Shown piece by piece: positions 18,064-26,190 of a stretch of DNA of 64,000 nucleotides. This DNA is from Myroides odoratus DSM 2801 (GTDB taxonomy: Bacteria; Bacteroidota; Bacteroidia; Flavobacteriales; Flavobacteriaceae): positions 3,159,192-3,223,191 of the forward strand of contig NZ_CM001437.1 in NCBI RefSeq assembly GCF_000243275.1, written 5' to 3'. The notes beneath the pieces were generated by a model. That model was not told the DNA's origin, made no database searches, and saw only the letters and a program-made list of their open reading frames with translations. The position numbers and the translations under genes are program-made. The first letter of the stretch is position 1; every line of letters begins with the position of its first letter.

Positions 18064-19599
18064 ATGTTAACAAAAATATTTGGAAGTGCTGTGTTTGGCA
18101 TTGATGCAACAACGATCACCATAGAGGTAAATGTCGATCATGGGGTAGGGTATTATCTAGTAGGATTGGCAGATCATGCCATTAAGGAAAGTTCTTATCG
18201 CATTGCAGCTGCTTTAGCCAATATAGGGTACCGATTACCTGGAAAGCGAATTACGATAAATCTCGCTCCTGCGAATATGCGAAAAGAAGGTTCTGCTTAT
18301 GATTTGCCGATTGCCTTGGGTATTTTAATTGCTTCTGAACAGATTAAAATGAGTTTGGATGAAACCCATTACACCCTGATGGGGGAATTGTCTCTTGATG
18401 GTACATTGCAGAGTATTAATGGTGCCCTACCTATTGCAATTAAAGCGAAGGAAGAAGGGTTTAAAGGGATTATCTTACCCAAAGACAATCAAAAGGAAGC
18501 GGCTGTCGTCGATGGGTTAGCGGTTTATGGGGTGGATCATATTAGTGAGGTTATTGATTTTTTTGAGGGAAAATGTACACTGGCCCCGTATCAATTAGAC
18601 TTTGAAAGCGATATGTTGAATCAAGAGGAAATGCTCGACCGAGATTTTAAGGATGTCAAAGGACAAGAAAGTATTAAAAGAGCCATGGAAATTGCCGCCG
18701 CAGGAGGACATAATATTATTCTGATTGGACCACCGGGTTCTGGGAAGACGATGTTGGCAAAGCGATTGGCGAGTATTTTACCACCTATGACTTTAGACGA
18801 AGCATTAGAAACCACCAAAATACACAGTGTGGTAGGCAAAGCAAAAGACAAAGGCTTAATTCGCGTGCGTCCATTTCGCAATCCCCACCATACGGCATCA
18901 TCAGCGGCTTTGGTAGGAGGGGGGAGTTATCCTCAACCCGGAGAGATTTCACTCGCACACAACGGGGTGTTGTTTTTAGATGAACTTCCCGAATTTAAAC
19001 GCGAGGTATTGGAGGTAATGCGACAACCCCTAGAAGATCGGGAGGTAACAATTTCGCGTGCCAAATTTACCATTACATATCCGTCTTCTTTTATGCTTGT
19101 GGCGAGTATGAATCCCAGTCCGAGTGGTTATTTTCATGAACCGGGATCTAGGGTACAATCGACCCAGGCAGAAATGCAACGCTATATGAATAAGATATCA
19201 GGTCCGTTGCTGGATCGCATCGACCTTCATATTGAAGTCAATCCGGTTCCTTTTGAAAAATTAGCCGATAAACAATTAGCAGAACCCAGCGTAGCTATTC
19301 GCCAACGGGTCATTGCGGCTAGAAAGCAACAAAGCGTGCGTTTCACACCTTATAAAGGAATCCATTATAATGCGCAAATGACCACTCCTTTATTGCGGGA
19401 GTATTGCAACTTAGATGCGGAATCGCTAAAACTCCTAAAGACAGCCATGGACCGATTGAACCTGTCTGCACGAGCGTATGATCGAATTTTAAAAGTAGCA
19501 AGAACCATTGCCGACCTGGAACATGTAGATAAAATAGAAGCGCATCACATCGCCGAAGCGATACAATATCGAAGTTTGGATCGAGAAGGATGGTTTTGA
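18064..19599 (+). CDS. YifB/ComM-family Mg-chelatase-like AAA+ ATPase
   Basis: 511 residues, standard length. The N-terminal ChlI-like domain (VEVNVDHGVGYYLVGLAD-like, residues 1-120) is followed by an AAA+ module with Walker A GPPGSGKT near residue 222, a Walker B-type LFLDELPEF, and the C-terminal Mg-chelatase domain (SARAYDRILKVARTIADLE). ComM in gamma-proteobacteria is a hexameric helicase aiding branch migration during natural transformation (established there). Whether this species is transformable cannot be told from the window. Monocistronic, divergent from the efflux operon, ended by the terminator at 19632. Confidence 0.95.
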   Translation: MLTKIFGSAVFGIDATTITIEVNVDHGVGYYLVGLADHAIKESSYRIAAALANIGYRLPGKRITINLAPANMRKEGSAYDLPIALGILIASEQIKMSLDETHYTLMGELSLDGTLQSINGALPIAIKAKEEGFKGIILPKDNQKEAAVVDGLAVYGVDHISEVIDFFEGKCTLAPYQLDFESDMLNQEEMLDRDFKDVKGQESIKRAMEIAAAGGHNIILIGPPGSGKTMLAKRLASILPPMTLDEALETTKIHSVVGKAKDKGLIRVRPFRNPHHTASSAALVGGGSYPQPGEISLAHNGVLFLDELPEFKREVLEVMRQPLEDREVTISRAKFTITYPSSFMLVASMNPSPSGYFHEPGSRVQSTQAEMQRYMNKISGPLLDRIDLHIEVNPVPFEKLADKQLAEPSVAIRQRVIAARKQQSVRFTPYKGIHYNAQMTTPLLREYCNLDAESLKLLKTAMDRLNLSARAYDRILKVARTIADLEHVDKIEAHHIAEAIQYRSLDREGWF

Positions 19600-19631
19600 T
19601 CCATGGATCTTAAAGCCTATTCACAAATCAA

Positions 19632-19664
19632 AAATGCCTCACATTCAATCGAAGTGAGGCATTT
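19632..19664. terminator. Bidirectional intrinsic terminator
   Basis: AAATGCCTCAC / GTGAGGCATTT, an 11-bp perfect stem with an 11-nt loop, flanked by A- and T-runs. It serves the comM-like gene and the convergent membrane-protein gene. Confidence 0.88.
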
Positions 19665-19690
19665 GTATAAGGGATGAAGGAAGGTGTGAA

Positions 19691-20473
19691 TTAAACTTTC
19701 GCTTCTTCTAAGTTGTAACCAATAATCTGTTTATACAAGGTAAAGTAGATAGAGAATAAGTAAGGTAAGGTGATTAAAATTCCTACAAGGAAGAAAAATA
19801 GACCTGAAAATACTAAGAAATAATTCAATACTACTGTTAGTATAATGGGAATGGGTTGTTTATTAACGACTTGAATACTCGTTTTGATTGCAGCAAAAGG
19901 AGACATACGACCAAAAATAATCAAAGGAGTAGCGAATATTGTTAAGATATTAATTAACCAATTGATAATGATGGAAACCATTTCCAATTGATATTCTTTC
20001 AGCAAGACAGAGAATGTCGTAAAGAACAAAGTAATTAATCCTTGTGCGACAAAAACATAAGCTCCTTTTAGATTGAAAAAATATTTAAAAACACTACTAA
20101 AACGCGGAGTTTGTCCTAGTGCTGCTTCTGCGTTTATCTTGTAAAATCCTGCAATGAGCACACTAGATAAAGCCGAAAATAAGACTGCAAAAAGCAAATA
20201 AGTATACAACAATGGAGGTTGTGTTAGCTTGCTAGTCAATTCAATTAGTTTTTCTTGAATTTCGGCTGGTGTTGCAGTTTCATTGATGTCTATGATTTGC
20301 GTTAAGGCAATAGACCCCAAAAAAGAAGCAACAAAGAAAGCAAGCAATAGACTGACAACAACAAGTAAAATGGTTTTTTTATAGTAGGTTGCCGCCTCTC
20401 TCATTATCAGAAAAGGTTGGAAATCATATCCTTCATGTAGAATTTTTTGAATTGTTTGTTTTAAATTAGTCAT
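19691..20473 (-). CDS. Polytopic membrane protein of unknown function
   Basis: 260 residues from the ATG at 20473; the open frame extends upstream into the preceding protease gene, but that extension has no hydrophobic start and overlaps it. After a ~40-residue soluble head (TIQKILHEGYDFQPFLIMRE) come five to six hydrophobic segments, including KKTILLVVVSLLLAFFVASF, LLYTYLLFAVLFSALSSVLI and PIIFG-like loops. The pattern resembles the glycerophosphoryl-diester phosphodiesterase-type membrane domain or DUF975-like proteins, but I cannot name the family with confidence. It lies 20 bp downstream of the zinc-protease gene in the same operon. Confidence 0.75.
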   Translation of the reverse strand: MTNLKQTIQKILHEGYDFQPFLIMREAATYYKKTILLVVVSLLLAFFVASFLGSIALTQIIDINETATPAEIQEKLIELTSKLTQPPLLYTYLLFAVLFSALSSVLIAGFYKINAEAALGQTPRFSSVFKYFFNLKGAYVFVAQGLITLFFTTFSVLLKEYQLEMVSIIINWLINILTIFATPLIIFGRMSPFAAIKTSIQVVNKQPIPIILTVVLNYFLVFSGLFFFLVGILITLPYLFSIYFTLYKQIIGYNLEEAKV

Positions 20474-20493
20474 TATGGTTTTATAGTGAATTG

Positions 20494-21351
20494 TTATTTG
20501 ATAAAATCGAATGTATTGCCTTGTTTGATATCGCCTGTTTGATATCCTTTCATGAACCATTCTTTGCGTTGTTTAGAGGTACCGTGGGTAAAGGAATCAG
20601 GATTAACTTGTCCAGTTACTCTTTTTTGAATAGCATCGTCTCCAACAGCTTGTGCAGCGCTTAAGGCAATATCAATATCTTTGGGTTCTAGGTATTTTTG
20701 AACGTGTTTAGCCCAAACACCTGCATAGAAATCAGCTTGTAGTTCTTGGGCAACGGATAATTTATTGGCTTCTTTTTTACTCAGTCGTTGTTGTTGCTCC
20801 CATACTTTGGTATTTGTTCCTAATAAGTTCTGTACGTGGTGTCCAATTTCATGTGCAATGACATAAGCAATCGCGAAATCGCCTTTCTCTGCACCGAAAC
20901 GTTGGTGTAATTCCTCGAAGAATCGCAAATCCATATAGACGGTTTGATCCGCAGGACAGTAGAAAGGGCCTACGCTAGCTTGCGCATTTCCACATTCGGT
21001 TTGCACTTGATCATCGAAGAGTTCAAGGGCTGGTTCTTGGTAGATTTGCCCCATTTGATCAAAAATATCATGCCAAACATCTTCCGTATCTGCAACGATA
21101 ACGGAAACCATTTTACCCATTTTAACTTCTTCGGATGAAAGGGTCCTTGTTTCTGTTTGTTCCGTTGTTTGTCCACCTTGATTCAATTGCTCTAAGACTG
21201 GTGCAATTTGTTGCCCCGTTTCGCCTCCAAAAATAACAAGAAGCATGGCAATAATACCAATTAAACCTCCGCCTAATGCGGTTTTTCCAACCATCGATTT
21301 TCCTCGATTGTCTCGGACATTTTTACTTTCTCTGCGATTTTCCCATTTCAT
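20494..21351 (-). CDS. YpfJ-family neutral zinc metallopeptidase
   Basis: 285 residues. Short basic cytosolic start (KWENRRESKNVRDNRGKS), then one transmembrane helix (GGLIGIIAMLLVIFG), then an extracytoplasmic domain. The zinc motif appears as AHEIGHHVQN around residue 167, and a later QELQADFYAGVWA segment supplies the third ligand region. These match the putative neutral zinc metallopeptidase family (ypfJ of E. coli). Two cysteines before the motif (TECGNAQASVGPFYCPAD) are also conserved in that family. Physiological substrate unknown. First gene of a two-gene operon with the membrane protein. Confidence 0.93.
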   Translation of the reverse strand: MKWENRRESKNVRDNRGKSMVGKTALGGGLIGIIAMLLVIFGGETGQQIAPVLEQLNQGGQTTEQTETRTLSSEEVKMGKMVSVIVADTEDVWHDIFDQMGQIYQEPALELFDDQVQTECGNAQASVGPFYCPADQTVYMDLRFFEELHQRFGAEKGDFAIAYVIAHEIGHHVQNLLGTNTKVWEQQQRLSKKEANKLSVAQELQADFYAGVWAKHVQKYLEPKDIDIALSAAQAVGDDAIQKRVTGQVNPDSFTHGTSKQRKEWFMKGYQTGDIKQGNTFDFIK

Positions 21352-21414
21352 ACGGATTCCGGATTTTTTCGTAAATGTATGAAAAAAATAGGTTAGTGGA
21401 AAGGGGGGAGATGG

Positions 21415-21542
21415 GTGAGGTTTGTGCTTTGTGAGGTTTGTTTTTTGTGAGGTTTGTTTTTTGTGAGGTTTGTTCTTTGTGAGGTTTGTTCTTTGTGAGG
21501 TTTGTTTTTTGTGAGGTTTGTTCTTTGTGAGGTTTGTGCTTT
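21415..21542. repeat. Minisatellite: eight tandem 16-bp units
   Basis: Eight head-to-tail copies of GTGAGGTTTGTTCTTT, with variation only at positions 12-13 (GC, TC or TT). The 16-bp unit starts with the same GTGAG pentamer as the 8-bp array that follows directly. Confidence 0.95.
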
Positions 21543-21638
21543 GTGAGTGGGTGAGGGGGTGAGATGGTGAGAGGGTGAGAGGGTGAGATGGTGAGATGGT
21601 GAGAGGGTGAGATGGTGAGATGGTGAGAGGGTGAGATG
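21543..21638. repeat. Minisatellite: twelve tandem 8-bp units
   Basis: Twelve copies of GTGAGATG or GTGAGAGG (first two degenerate). The order of the two variants is irregular. It adjoins the 16-bp array and the long direct repeat. The antisense open frame through it encodes only a His/Ser/Pro repeat and is not treated as a gene. Confidence 0.95.
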
Positions 21639-21740
21639 GTGAGGCTTGCTTTTTTGCAAATCGTCTTTAATCGATAAACCCTACAACTTCACAAAAAAAA
21701 CAAAAAAGCGACTTAGCAAACAATACAAAACCAATTTACT
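21639..21740. repeat. Long direct repeat A, copy 1
   Basis: About 100 bp beginning GTGAGGCTTGCTTTTTTGCA and containing AATCGATAAACCCTACAACT. It is matched closely at 21964-22058. Noncoding. Confidence 0.85.
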
Positions 21741-21816
21741 TAAAAGCGTAAAACACCTTTACAAAAGACAATTTAGCCTCAACGTAAGTCAAATAAAGAG
21801 CGTCAAATGTTTGAAA

Positions 21817-21870
21817 AGGCTGTAAAAATAAAAGGTGTTTGAGCGTAGCGAGTTCTTTTATTTTCAGCCT
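21817..21870. repeat. Imperfect hairpin with GAGCGTAGCGAG loop
   Basis: Arms AGGCTG(T)AAAAATAAAAG and CTTTTATTTTCAGCCT pair with one or two mismatches around a loop holding GAGCGTAGCGAG. A similar GAGCGAAGCGAAC core (as its reverse complement) occurs in the insertion at 42429-42456. Confidence 0.55.
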
Positions 21871-21874
21871 TAAA

Positions 21875-21953
21875 AACCAATTTGACCTTTATTTGGGTTA
21901 GTTGAAGGGTTTTTTGTTTCTTTTTTACCCTTTAAAAAAGAAAGGGATGCTCT
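21875..21953. repeat. Long direct repeat B, copy 1
   Basis: Begins AAAACCAATTTGACCTTTAT and ends AAAGGGATGCTC. The copy at 22051-22129 is almost identical, and the copies include an internal inverted pair (ACCCTTTAAAAAAGAAAGGG). Confidence 0.85.
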
Positions 21954-21963
21954 TTGTGAGGCG

Positions 21964-22058
21964 GTGAGGCTTGCTTTTTTGCAAATCGTATTTAATCGAT
22001 AAACCCTACAACTTCACAAAAAACAAAAAAGCGACTTAGCAGATAATAGAAAACCAAT
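21964..22058. repeat. Long direct repeat A, copy 2
   Basis: Matches 21639-21740 with a few substitutions and one small indel in the A-run. It runs straight into copy 2 of repeat B, so the A and B segments are adjacent here but separated in copy 1. Confidence 0.85.
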
Positions 22059-22129
22059 TTGACCTTTATTTGGGTTAGTTGAAGGGGTTTTTATTTCTTT
22101 TTTACCCTTTAAAAAAGAAAGGGATGCTC
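22051..22129. repeat. Long direct repeat B, copy 2
   Basis: Near-identical to 21875-21953. A 77-residue open frame (22079-22312) begins within it but is built from repeat sequence and shows no protein features. Confidence 0.85.
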
Positions 22130-22177
22130 ATCGCCACACCCTCTCATCGCCTCTTCTTCAACTCTTCTTCAAGTCTC

Positions 22178-22280
22178 CTTGGACATTTCTTGGACATTCC
22201 TTCGACTTTTCTTGGACATTCCTTCGACAAAAAGGCCTGTTTTCCTAGTATACTCCAAGCATTGTCCAAGGAATGTCGAA
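22178..22280. repeat. Short direct and inverted repeats, CTTGGACATTCCTTCGAC family
   Basis: Full copies at 22189-22206 and 22211-22228, a partial one at 22178-22188, and an inverted related copy at 22264-22280 (GTCCAAGGAATGTCGAA). Noncoding. Confidence 0.7.
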
Positions 22281-22420
22281 CAAAGCTACTATTATCCCTT
22301 ACTAAGAGGTAAACAATTTACGAACTAGTGAGCAGTGAAAGATTATGAAATTTATCGATTAAAGAAAAATTGATCAACTGTAAACTGTGTAAATCATCAA
22401 CTGTAAACCATCAACGATAA

Positions 22421-22451
22421 AAAAAGGGTTGTTTTTCAACAACCCTTTTTA
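22421..22451 (+). terminator. Orphan intrinsic terminator
   Basis: AAAAAGGGTTGTT / AACAACCCTTTTT, a perfect 13-bp stem with TTTC loop. No gene ends immediately before it on either strand, so it may mark an unannotated transcript or a lost gene. Confidence 0.75.
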
Positions 22452-22735
22452 ATTTCTTTCGTATTCGTTTTAATCTTAAACCAAGTCCCCACAAAGTAAG
22501 AAGAAACACTGAATACTCATTTTAACAACTAATAAAAAATACAGTAATACATTTATTTACCCTATGCAAGATACTAAAAAAAATCAATAATCAAATATTT
22601 TAATATAAAAATTATTAAAAAATCTAAATATTAATAAAACATTCCGGATATACTGCTTTCACATTATAATTCCATACGTTTAGTCAAATACATTACTTCC
22701 CTTTGCAATTGTGCGGTTTTAGTAGGATTAACCCC
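22452..22735. other. Intergenic, nothing recognised
   Basis: Highly A/T-rich, with many stops in all frames. I see no gene, repeat or clear promoter here. Confidence 0.5.
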
Positions 22736-22775
22736 ATAAAAAAAGTCTACCCAAGATTTTTGGATAGACTAAAAT
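22736..22775 (-). terminator. Terminator of the small membrane-protein gene
   Basis: On the minus strand AGTCTATCCA pairs with TGGGTAGACT (one G-U), followed by a run of T (plus-strand A-run 22737-22744). Confidence 0.8.
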
Positions 22776-22807
22776 TTTATAAATATTTCTTGTATATTAA
22801 CTTTTCA

Positions 22808-23113
22808 TTAAATAGCTTTGCGAAGCTTACTTTTAGGAGCGAATAAAGTTACTCCTAGAAACGCAATAATTGCACCGTGGATCACCATCCAAACTGTAGC
22901 TCCAAATGGAATTGGAACGAAAGGTTGAAACAAGATGATTAAGGCAATATAAAGTCCAGTACCTTTAATATTTGCTTCCACATGTGAATTGTAAGCTAGG
23001 ATACCGAATAATGCAATCAAAATGAATTTTGTCAATTCATAAAAATCTTTTGGCAAGCTTAGCATACCTGCTAATAACAATAACATTGCGCCTATTTTTA
23101 ATCCTTTTTCCAT
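22808..23113 (-). CDS. Small membrane protein (DUF6804-like)
   Basis: 101 residues with three to four hydrophobic helices (LKIGAMLLLLAGML, FILIALFGILAYNS, LYIALIILFQPF, VWMVIHGAIIAFLGVTLF). The pattern resembles small uncharacterised DUF6804-type proteins; function unknown. The open frame extends to 23218, but the strong promoter at 23139-23169 lies inside that extension, so the ATG at 23113 (MEKGLKIG) is the real start. Own promoter and own terminator, hence monocistronic. Confidence 0.8.
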   Translation of the reverse strand: MEKGLKIGAMLLLLAGMLSLPKDFYELTKFILIALFGILAYNSHVEANIKGTGLYIALIILFQPFVPIPFGATVWMVIHGAIIAFLGVTLFAPKSKLRKAI

Positions 23114-23138
23114 AGTTTTGTTTCTTTTAAATCTACTG

Positions 23139-23169
23139 CAAAGATACAATCTAACAAGCTGAAAACCAA
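23139..23169 (-). promoter_or_regulatory. Flavobacterial promoter (TTG-N20-TATCTTTG)
   Basis: Minus strand: TTG at 23167-23169, 20-bp spacer (counting to the TA), TATCTTTG at 23139-23146. It lies 25 bp upstream of the ATG at 23113 and fixes that start. Confidence 0.75.
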
Positions 23170-23354
23170 GCTCAAAAAAAGATTTCAAAAATTCAAAAAA
23201 AATACTCAAATAGTCCATAAACTATTAAATTTTATCTTAACTACCTTGTAAATAACACAAGATCAGTGTGCTTTTATTGAATATAAATTCCCGCTTTCAA
23301 ATCCAATAAAATTAGTTTACTTTAGCGCTATTATTAAAATTGATATACAACACG

Positions 23355-24437
23355 ATGAAACAAGTAACTTTAAATCACATTCACGAAGGTTTAGGAGCTA
23401 AAATGGTTCCATTTGCAGGATTTTCAATGCCTGTTCAATATGAAGGTGTAAATGCAGAACACGAGACAGTAAGAAACGGTGTAGGGGTATTTGATGTATC
23501 TCACATGGGGATTTTCAAAATTTCGGGTCCGAATGCATTGCCATTAATCCAAAAAGTTACTTCTAATGATGCTTCTACGTTGGTAGATGGAAAAGCACAA
23601 TACTGTTATTTTCCAAATGAAAAAGGAGGAGTAATCGACGATATCATTACCTATAGAATCAATGAGAATGAATATCTAATGGTGGTAAATGCATCGAATA
23701 TCGATAAAGATTGGACGTGGATCAACCAGCATAATGATGTAAATGCAACACTTGAAAACTTATCTGATGGCTATTCTATTTTAGCTATTCAGGGGCCTAA
23801 AGCTGTTGAAGCAATGCAAAGCTTAACCTCAGTGAACTTAACTGATCTTAAATTTTACAACTTTACCATCGATACTTTTGCTGGAGCAAAAGACGTAGTA
23901 ATTTCTGCAACAGGCTATACTGGTTCAGGAGGATTTGAAATCTACGCGAAAAACGAAGATATCGAAATGATTTGGAACAAAGTATTTGAAGCTGGTGCAA
24001 ATTGGGGAATCAAACCTATTGGATTAGCAGCACGTGATACTTTGCGTTTAGAAATGGGATATTGCTTATATGGAAATGAGCTAAACGATGAAATCTCTCC
24101 TCTAGAAGCAGGATTAGGATGGGTTACTAAATTCACTAAAGACTTCATTAGTGCAGATATCTTAAAAGCACAAAAAGAAGCAGGACTACAAAACAAATTA
24201 GTAGGATTTGAATTGGTAGAAAAAGGTATTCCAAGACACGATTACGAAATTGTGGATGCAACAGGTGCTGTAATTGGAAAAGTTACTTCAGGAACGATGT
24301 CTCCTTCTTTAGGAAAGGGAATCGGAATGGGGTATGTAACCTTAGCACATGCTGCTGAAGGTAGTACAATCTACATTAGAATTAGAAAAAACGATGTTGA
24401 AGCAAAAGTGGTAAAAACACCGTTTTACAAAAAATAA
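23355..24437 (+). CDS. gcvT: Glycine cleavage system T protein (aminomethyltransferase)
   Basis: 360 residues. It transfers the methylene group from the aminomethyl-lipoyl H protein to tetrahydrofolate, releasing ammonia. Typical signatures are [20 protein letters not shown] at the start, [14 protein letters not shown], and the folate-binding-region [16 protein letters not shown] with the [10 protein letters not shown] segment after it. The end [16 protein letters not shown] is standard. ATG at 23355 chosen over a TTG at 23340 because homologues start MKQV(T/A)LN. The other gcv genes are not nearby, as in many flavobacteria. Ended by a strong terminator. Confidence 0.97.
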   Translation: MKQVTLNHIHEGLGAKMVPFAGFSMPVQYEGVNAEHETVRNGVGVFDVSHMGIFKISGPNALPLIQKVTSNDASTLVDGKAQYCYFPNEKGGVIDDIITYRINENEYLMVVNASNIDKDWTWINQHNDVNATLENLSDGYSILAIQGPKAVEAMQSLTSVNLTDLKFYNFTIDTFAGAKDVVISATGYTGSGGFEIYAKNEDIEMIWNKVFEAGANWGIKPIGLAARDTLRLEMGYCLYGNELNDEISPLEAGLGWVTKFTKDFISADILKAQKEAGLQNKLVGFELVEKGIPRHDYEIVDATGAVIGKVTSGTMSPSLGKGIGMGYVTLAHAAEGSTIYIRIRKNDVEAKVVKTPFYKK

Positions 24438-24451
24438 TGGAATCAAAAACT

Positions 24452-24480
24452 AGGGGCTTAAAATAAGCCCCTCTTTTTTA
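24452..24480 (+). terminator. gcvT terminator
   Basis: AGGGGCTTA-AAA-TAAGCCCCT followed by C and a T-run (24474-24479). Confidence 0.92.
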
Positions 24481-24501
24481 TGATATATTTTTTTTATCTT
24501 T

Positions 24502-24509
24502 TATTTTTG
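24502..24509 (+). promoter_or_regulatory. Promoter -7 box for the YebC-family gene
   Basis: TATTTTTG, fits TAnnTTTG and lies 27 bp before the ATG at 24537. The region between it and the gcvT terminator is short and A/T-rich; no TTG box is evident. Confidence 0.45.
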
Positions 24510-24536
24510 CATTATTAAATCAAGTTATAAATTATT

Positions 24537-25247
24537 ATGGGAAGAGCGTTTGAATTTAGAAAAGGACGTAAGCTAAAACGTTGGTCTGCTATGGCAAAAA
24601 CGTTTACGAGAATTGGTAAGGACATTGTAATGGCTATTAAAGAAGGTGGACCTAACCCAGAAACAAACTCTCGCTTACGTGCAGTTATGCAAAACGCTAA
24701 GGCAGCTAATATGCCGAAAGAAAACGTTGAGCGTGCAATAAAACGTGCTACTGATAAAGACACCGAAAACTATAAAGAAGTAATGTTTGAAGGCTATGGT
24801 CCTCATGGAATTGCTTTCTTAATTGAATGTGCTACAGATAACAACAACCGTACAGTTGCTAATATTAGAAGTTACTTTAATAAATGCAATGGTACGTTAG
24901 GAACATCTGGTTCAGTAGAGTTTATGTTTGATCATACTTGTAACTTTAGAATACCTGCAGATGCCAATAGAGATTTAGAAGAATTTGAATTGGAGTTGAT
25001 TGATTATGGTATTGATGAAATTTTTGAAGATGAGGATGGAGTAATGATTTATGCTCCTTTTGAAAGCTTTGGTGCAATTCAAAAAGAACTAGAAAGTAGA
25101 AATATTGAAATTTTATCTTCAGGATTTGACCGTATTCCACAAGTTACAAAAGAATTGACAGAAGCTGAACAAGCAGATGTGGATAAATTATTAGAAAAAA
25201 TTGAAGAAGACGATGACGTTCAAAACGTTTTCACAACGATGGCGTAA
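24537..25247 (+). CDS. YebC/PmpR (TACO1) family protein
   Basis: 236 residues. The start MGRAFEFRKGRKLKRWSAMA is the Bacteroidota version of the family's N terminus, followed by AIKEGGPNPETNSRLRAVMQ and the acidic C-terminal region. Family members were described as DNA-binding regulators (PmpR) and, more recently, as ribosome-associated factors that relieve stalling (as for mitochondrial TACO1). The exact role here is not shown by the sequence. Directly downstream of gcvT, but with its own promoter box and terminator. Confidence 0.95.
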   Translation: MGRAFEFRKGRKLKRWSAMAKTFTRIGKDIVMAIKEGGPNPETNSRLRAVMQNAKAANMPKENVERAIKRATDKDTENYKEVMFEGYGPHGIAFLIECATDNNNRTVANIRSYFNKCNGTLGTSGSVEFMFDHTCNFRIPADANRDLEEFELELIDYGIDEIFEDEDGVMIYAPFESFGAIQKELESRNIEILSSGFDRIPQVTKELTEAEQADVDKLLEKIEEDDDVQNVFTTMA

Positions 25248-25270
25248 TCTCCTTTCTTCTGGATATATCA

Positions 25271-25297
25271 AAAGCTTCCCTAGGGAAGCTTTTTTTT
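25271..25297 (+). terminator. Terminator of the YebC-family gene
   Basis: AAAGCTTCCC-TA-GGGAAGCTTT with a T-run to 25297. Confidence 0.92.
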
Positions 25298-25303
25298 ATG
25301 GAA

Positions 25304-25415
25304 ATGAGTTAAGGGGTATGGGTTATGAGGCATGAGTTAAGTGTTTGTGGGTTATGAGGTCACACCCTCTCACCAATCTCACCAATCTCACCAATCTCAC
25401 CCTCTCACCCATAAC
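25304..25415. repeat. Degenerate minisatellites (GTTATGAG and CTCACC types)
   Basis: Left half: loosely repeated GAGTTA/GGGTTATGAGG. Right half: CTCACCAAT repeated three times between CTCACCCT units. Read on the minus strand this is GTGAGAGG and GTGAGATTG, the same family as the array at 21543-21638, in opposite orientation. Confidence 0.8.
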
Positions 25416-25417
25416 AA

Positions 25418-26113
25418 TCACTTACTAATTTCATTCCAAATCACATCTTCTGGTGTTGGAGCTACGATCGTCAGGATTTCCTTCGTTACAGGATGAGTAA
25501 ACGTTAACGAACGTGCGTGTAGGTGAATTCCGCCGTCTGGATTGCTTCGATCAGCCCCATACTTTAAATCCCCCTTAATAGGACAACCTACTGCGGCTAA
25601 TTGGCAGCGTATTTGGTGATGACGTCCCGTGTGTAAATCAATTTCTAAAGCAGAATACGTTTTCAATTGATGAAACAAACGATAAGTCAATTTTGCTTTT
25701 TTACTATTGGAAACTTCTTTATTATGCGCTTTAGAGGTGTTATTCTTTGGGTTTCGGACTAAAAAATGCTCTAAAGTATCTTCTACTTTAGGAGGAGCAT
25801 CTTTCACAACCGCCCAATACGTTTTCTTCGTTTCTCTATTTTTAAAAGATTCGTTCAAACGCGTCAAGGCTTTGGATGTTTTGGCAAATACCACAATTCC
25901 CGAGGTAGGACGATCCAAGCGATGTACCACACCTAAATAAGCTTCACCTGGTTTATTGTACTTTTTCTTTAAATACAATTTGATGATATCACTTAAAGGC
26001 ATATCTCCCGTTTGATCCCCTTGAACTAAATCACCCACGCGTTTATTTATCACGATGAGGTGATTGTCTTCGTGTAAGATTTGTAAATTATCTGGAGTAG
26101 AAACAACTTTCAT
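25418..26113 (-). CDS. RluA-family RNA pseudouridine synthase
   Basis: 231 residues, one catalytic domain without an N-terminal S4 domain, so of the shorter RluA/RluC-like class. The catalytic motif is present as VVHRLDRPTSGIVVFAKT near residue 64, with the catalytic Asp in HRLD. Further family blocks are HTGRHHQIRCQLAAVGCPI and the C-terminal RSLTFTHPVT. It isomerises uridine in rRNA or tRNA; the target site cannot be read. Its 3' end abuts the minisatellite at 25304-25415. Confidence 0.95.
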   Translation of the reverse strand: MKVVSTPDNLQILHEDNHLIVINKRVGDLVQGDQTGDMPLSDIIKLYLKKKYNKPGEAYLGVVHRLDRPTSGIVVFAKTSKALTRLNESFKNRETKKTYWAVVKDAPPKVEDTLEHFLVRNPKNNTSKAHNKEVSNSKKAKLTYRLFHQLKTYSALEIDLHTGRHHQIRCQLAAVGCPIKGDLKYGADRSNPDGGIHLHARSLTFTHPVTKEILTIVAPTPEDVIWNEISK

Positions 26114-26130
26114 ACGATGAATTTTAAAAC

Positions 26131-26164
26131 AAAAATATCCTTTTAGATGTAAAAGGATATTTTT
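26131..26164 (-). terminator. panB terminator
   Basis: AAAAATATCCTTTT / AAAAGGATATTTTT, a 14-bp stem with a 6-nt loop, located between panB and the pseudouridine synthase gene, both on the minus strand. Confidence 0.8.
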
Positions 26165-26190
26165 GAAAGTATATTTTGTAAAAAAACAGT

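Noticed and set aside
21415..21638. CRISPR-like array
   Set aside because: Units are contiguous with no unique spacers, and no cas genes are present.
21393..21659. Antisense frame encoding HLTLSPSH-type repeats
   Set aside because: It is a translation of the minisatellites, with no promoter or ribosome-binding site.
22079..22312. 77-codon open frame
   Set aside because: Starts inside direct repeat B and runs through short repeats; no conserved features.
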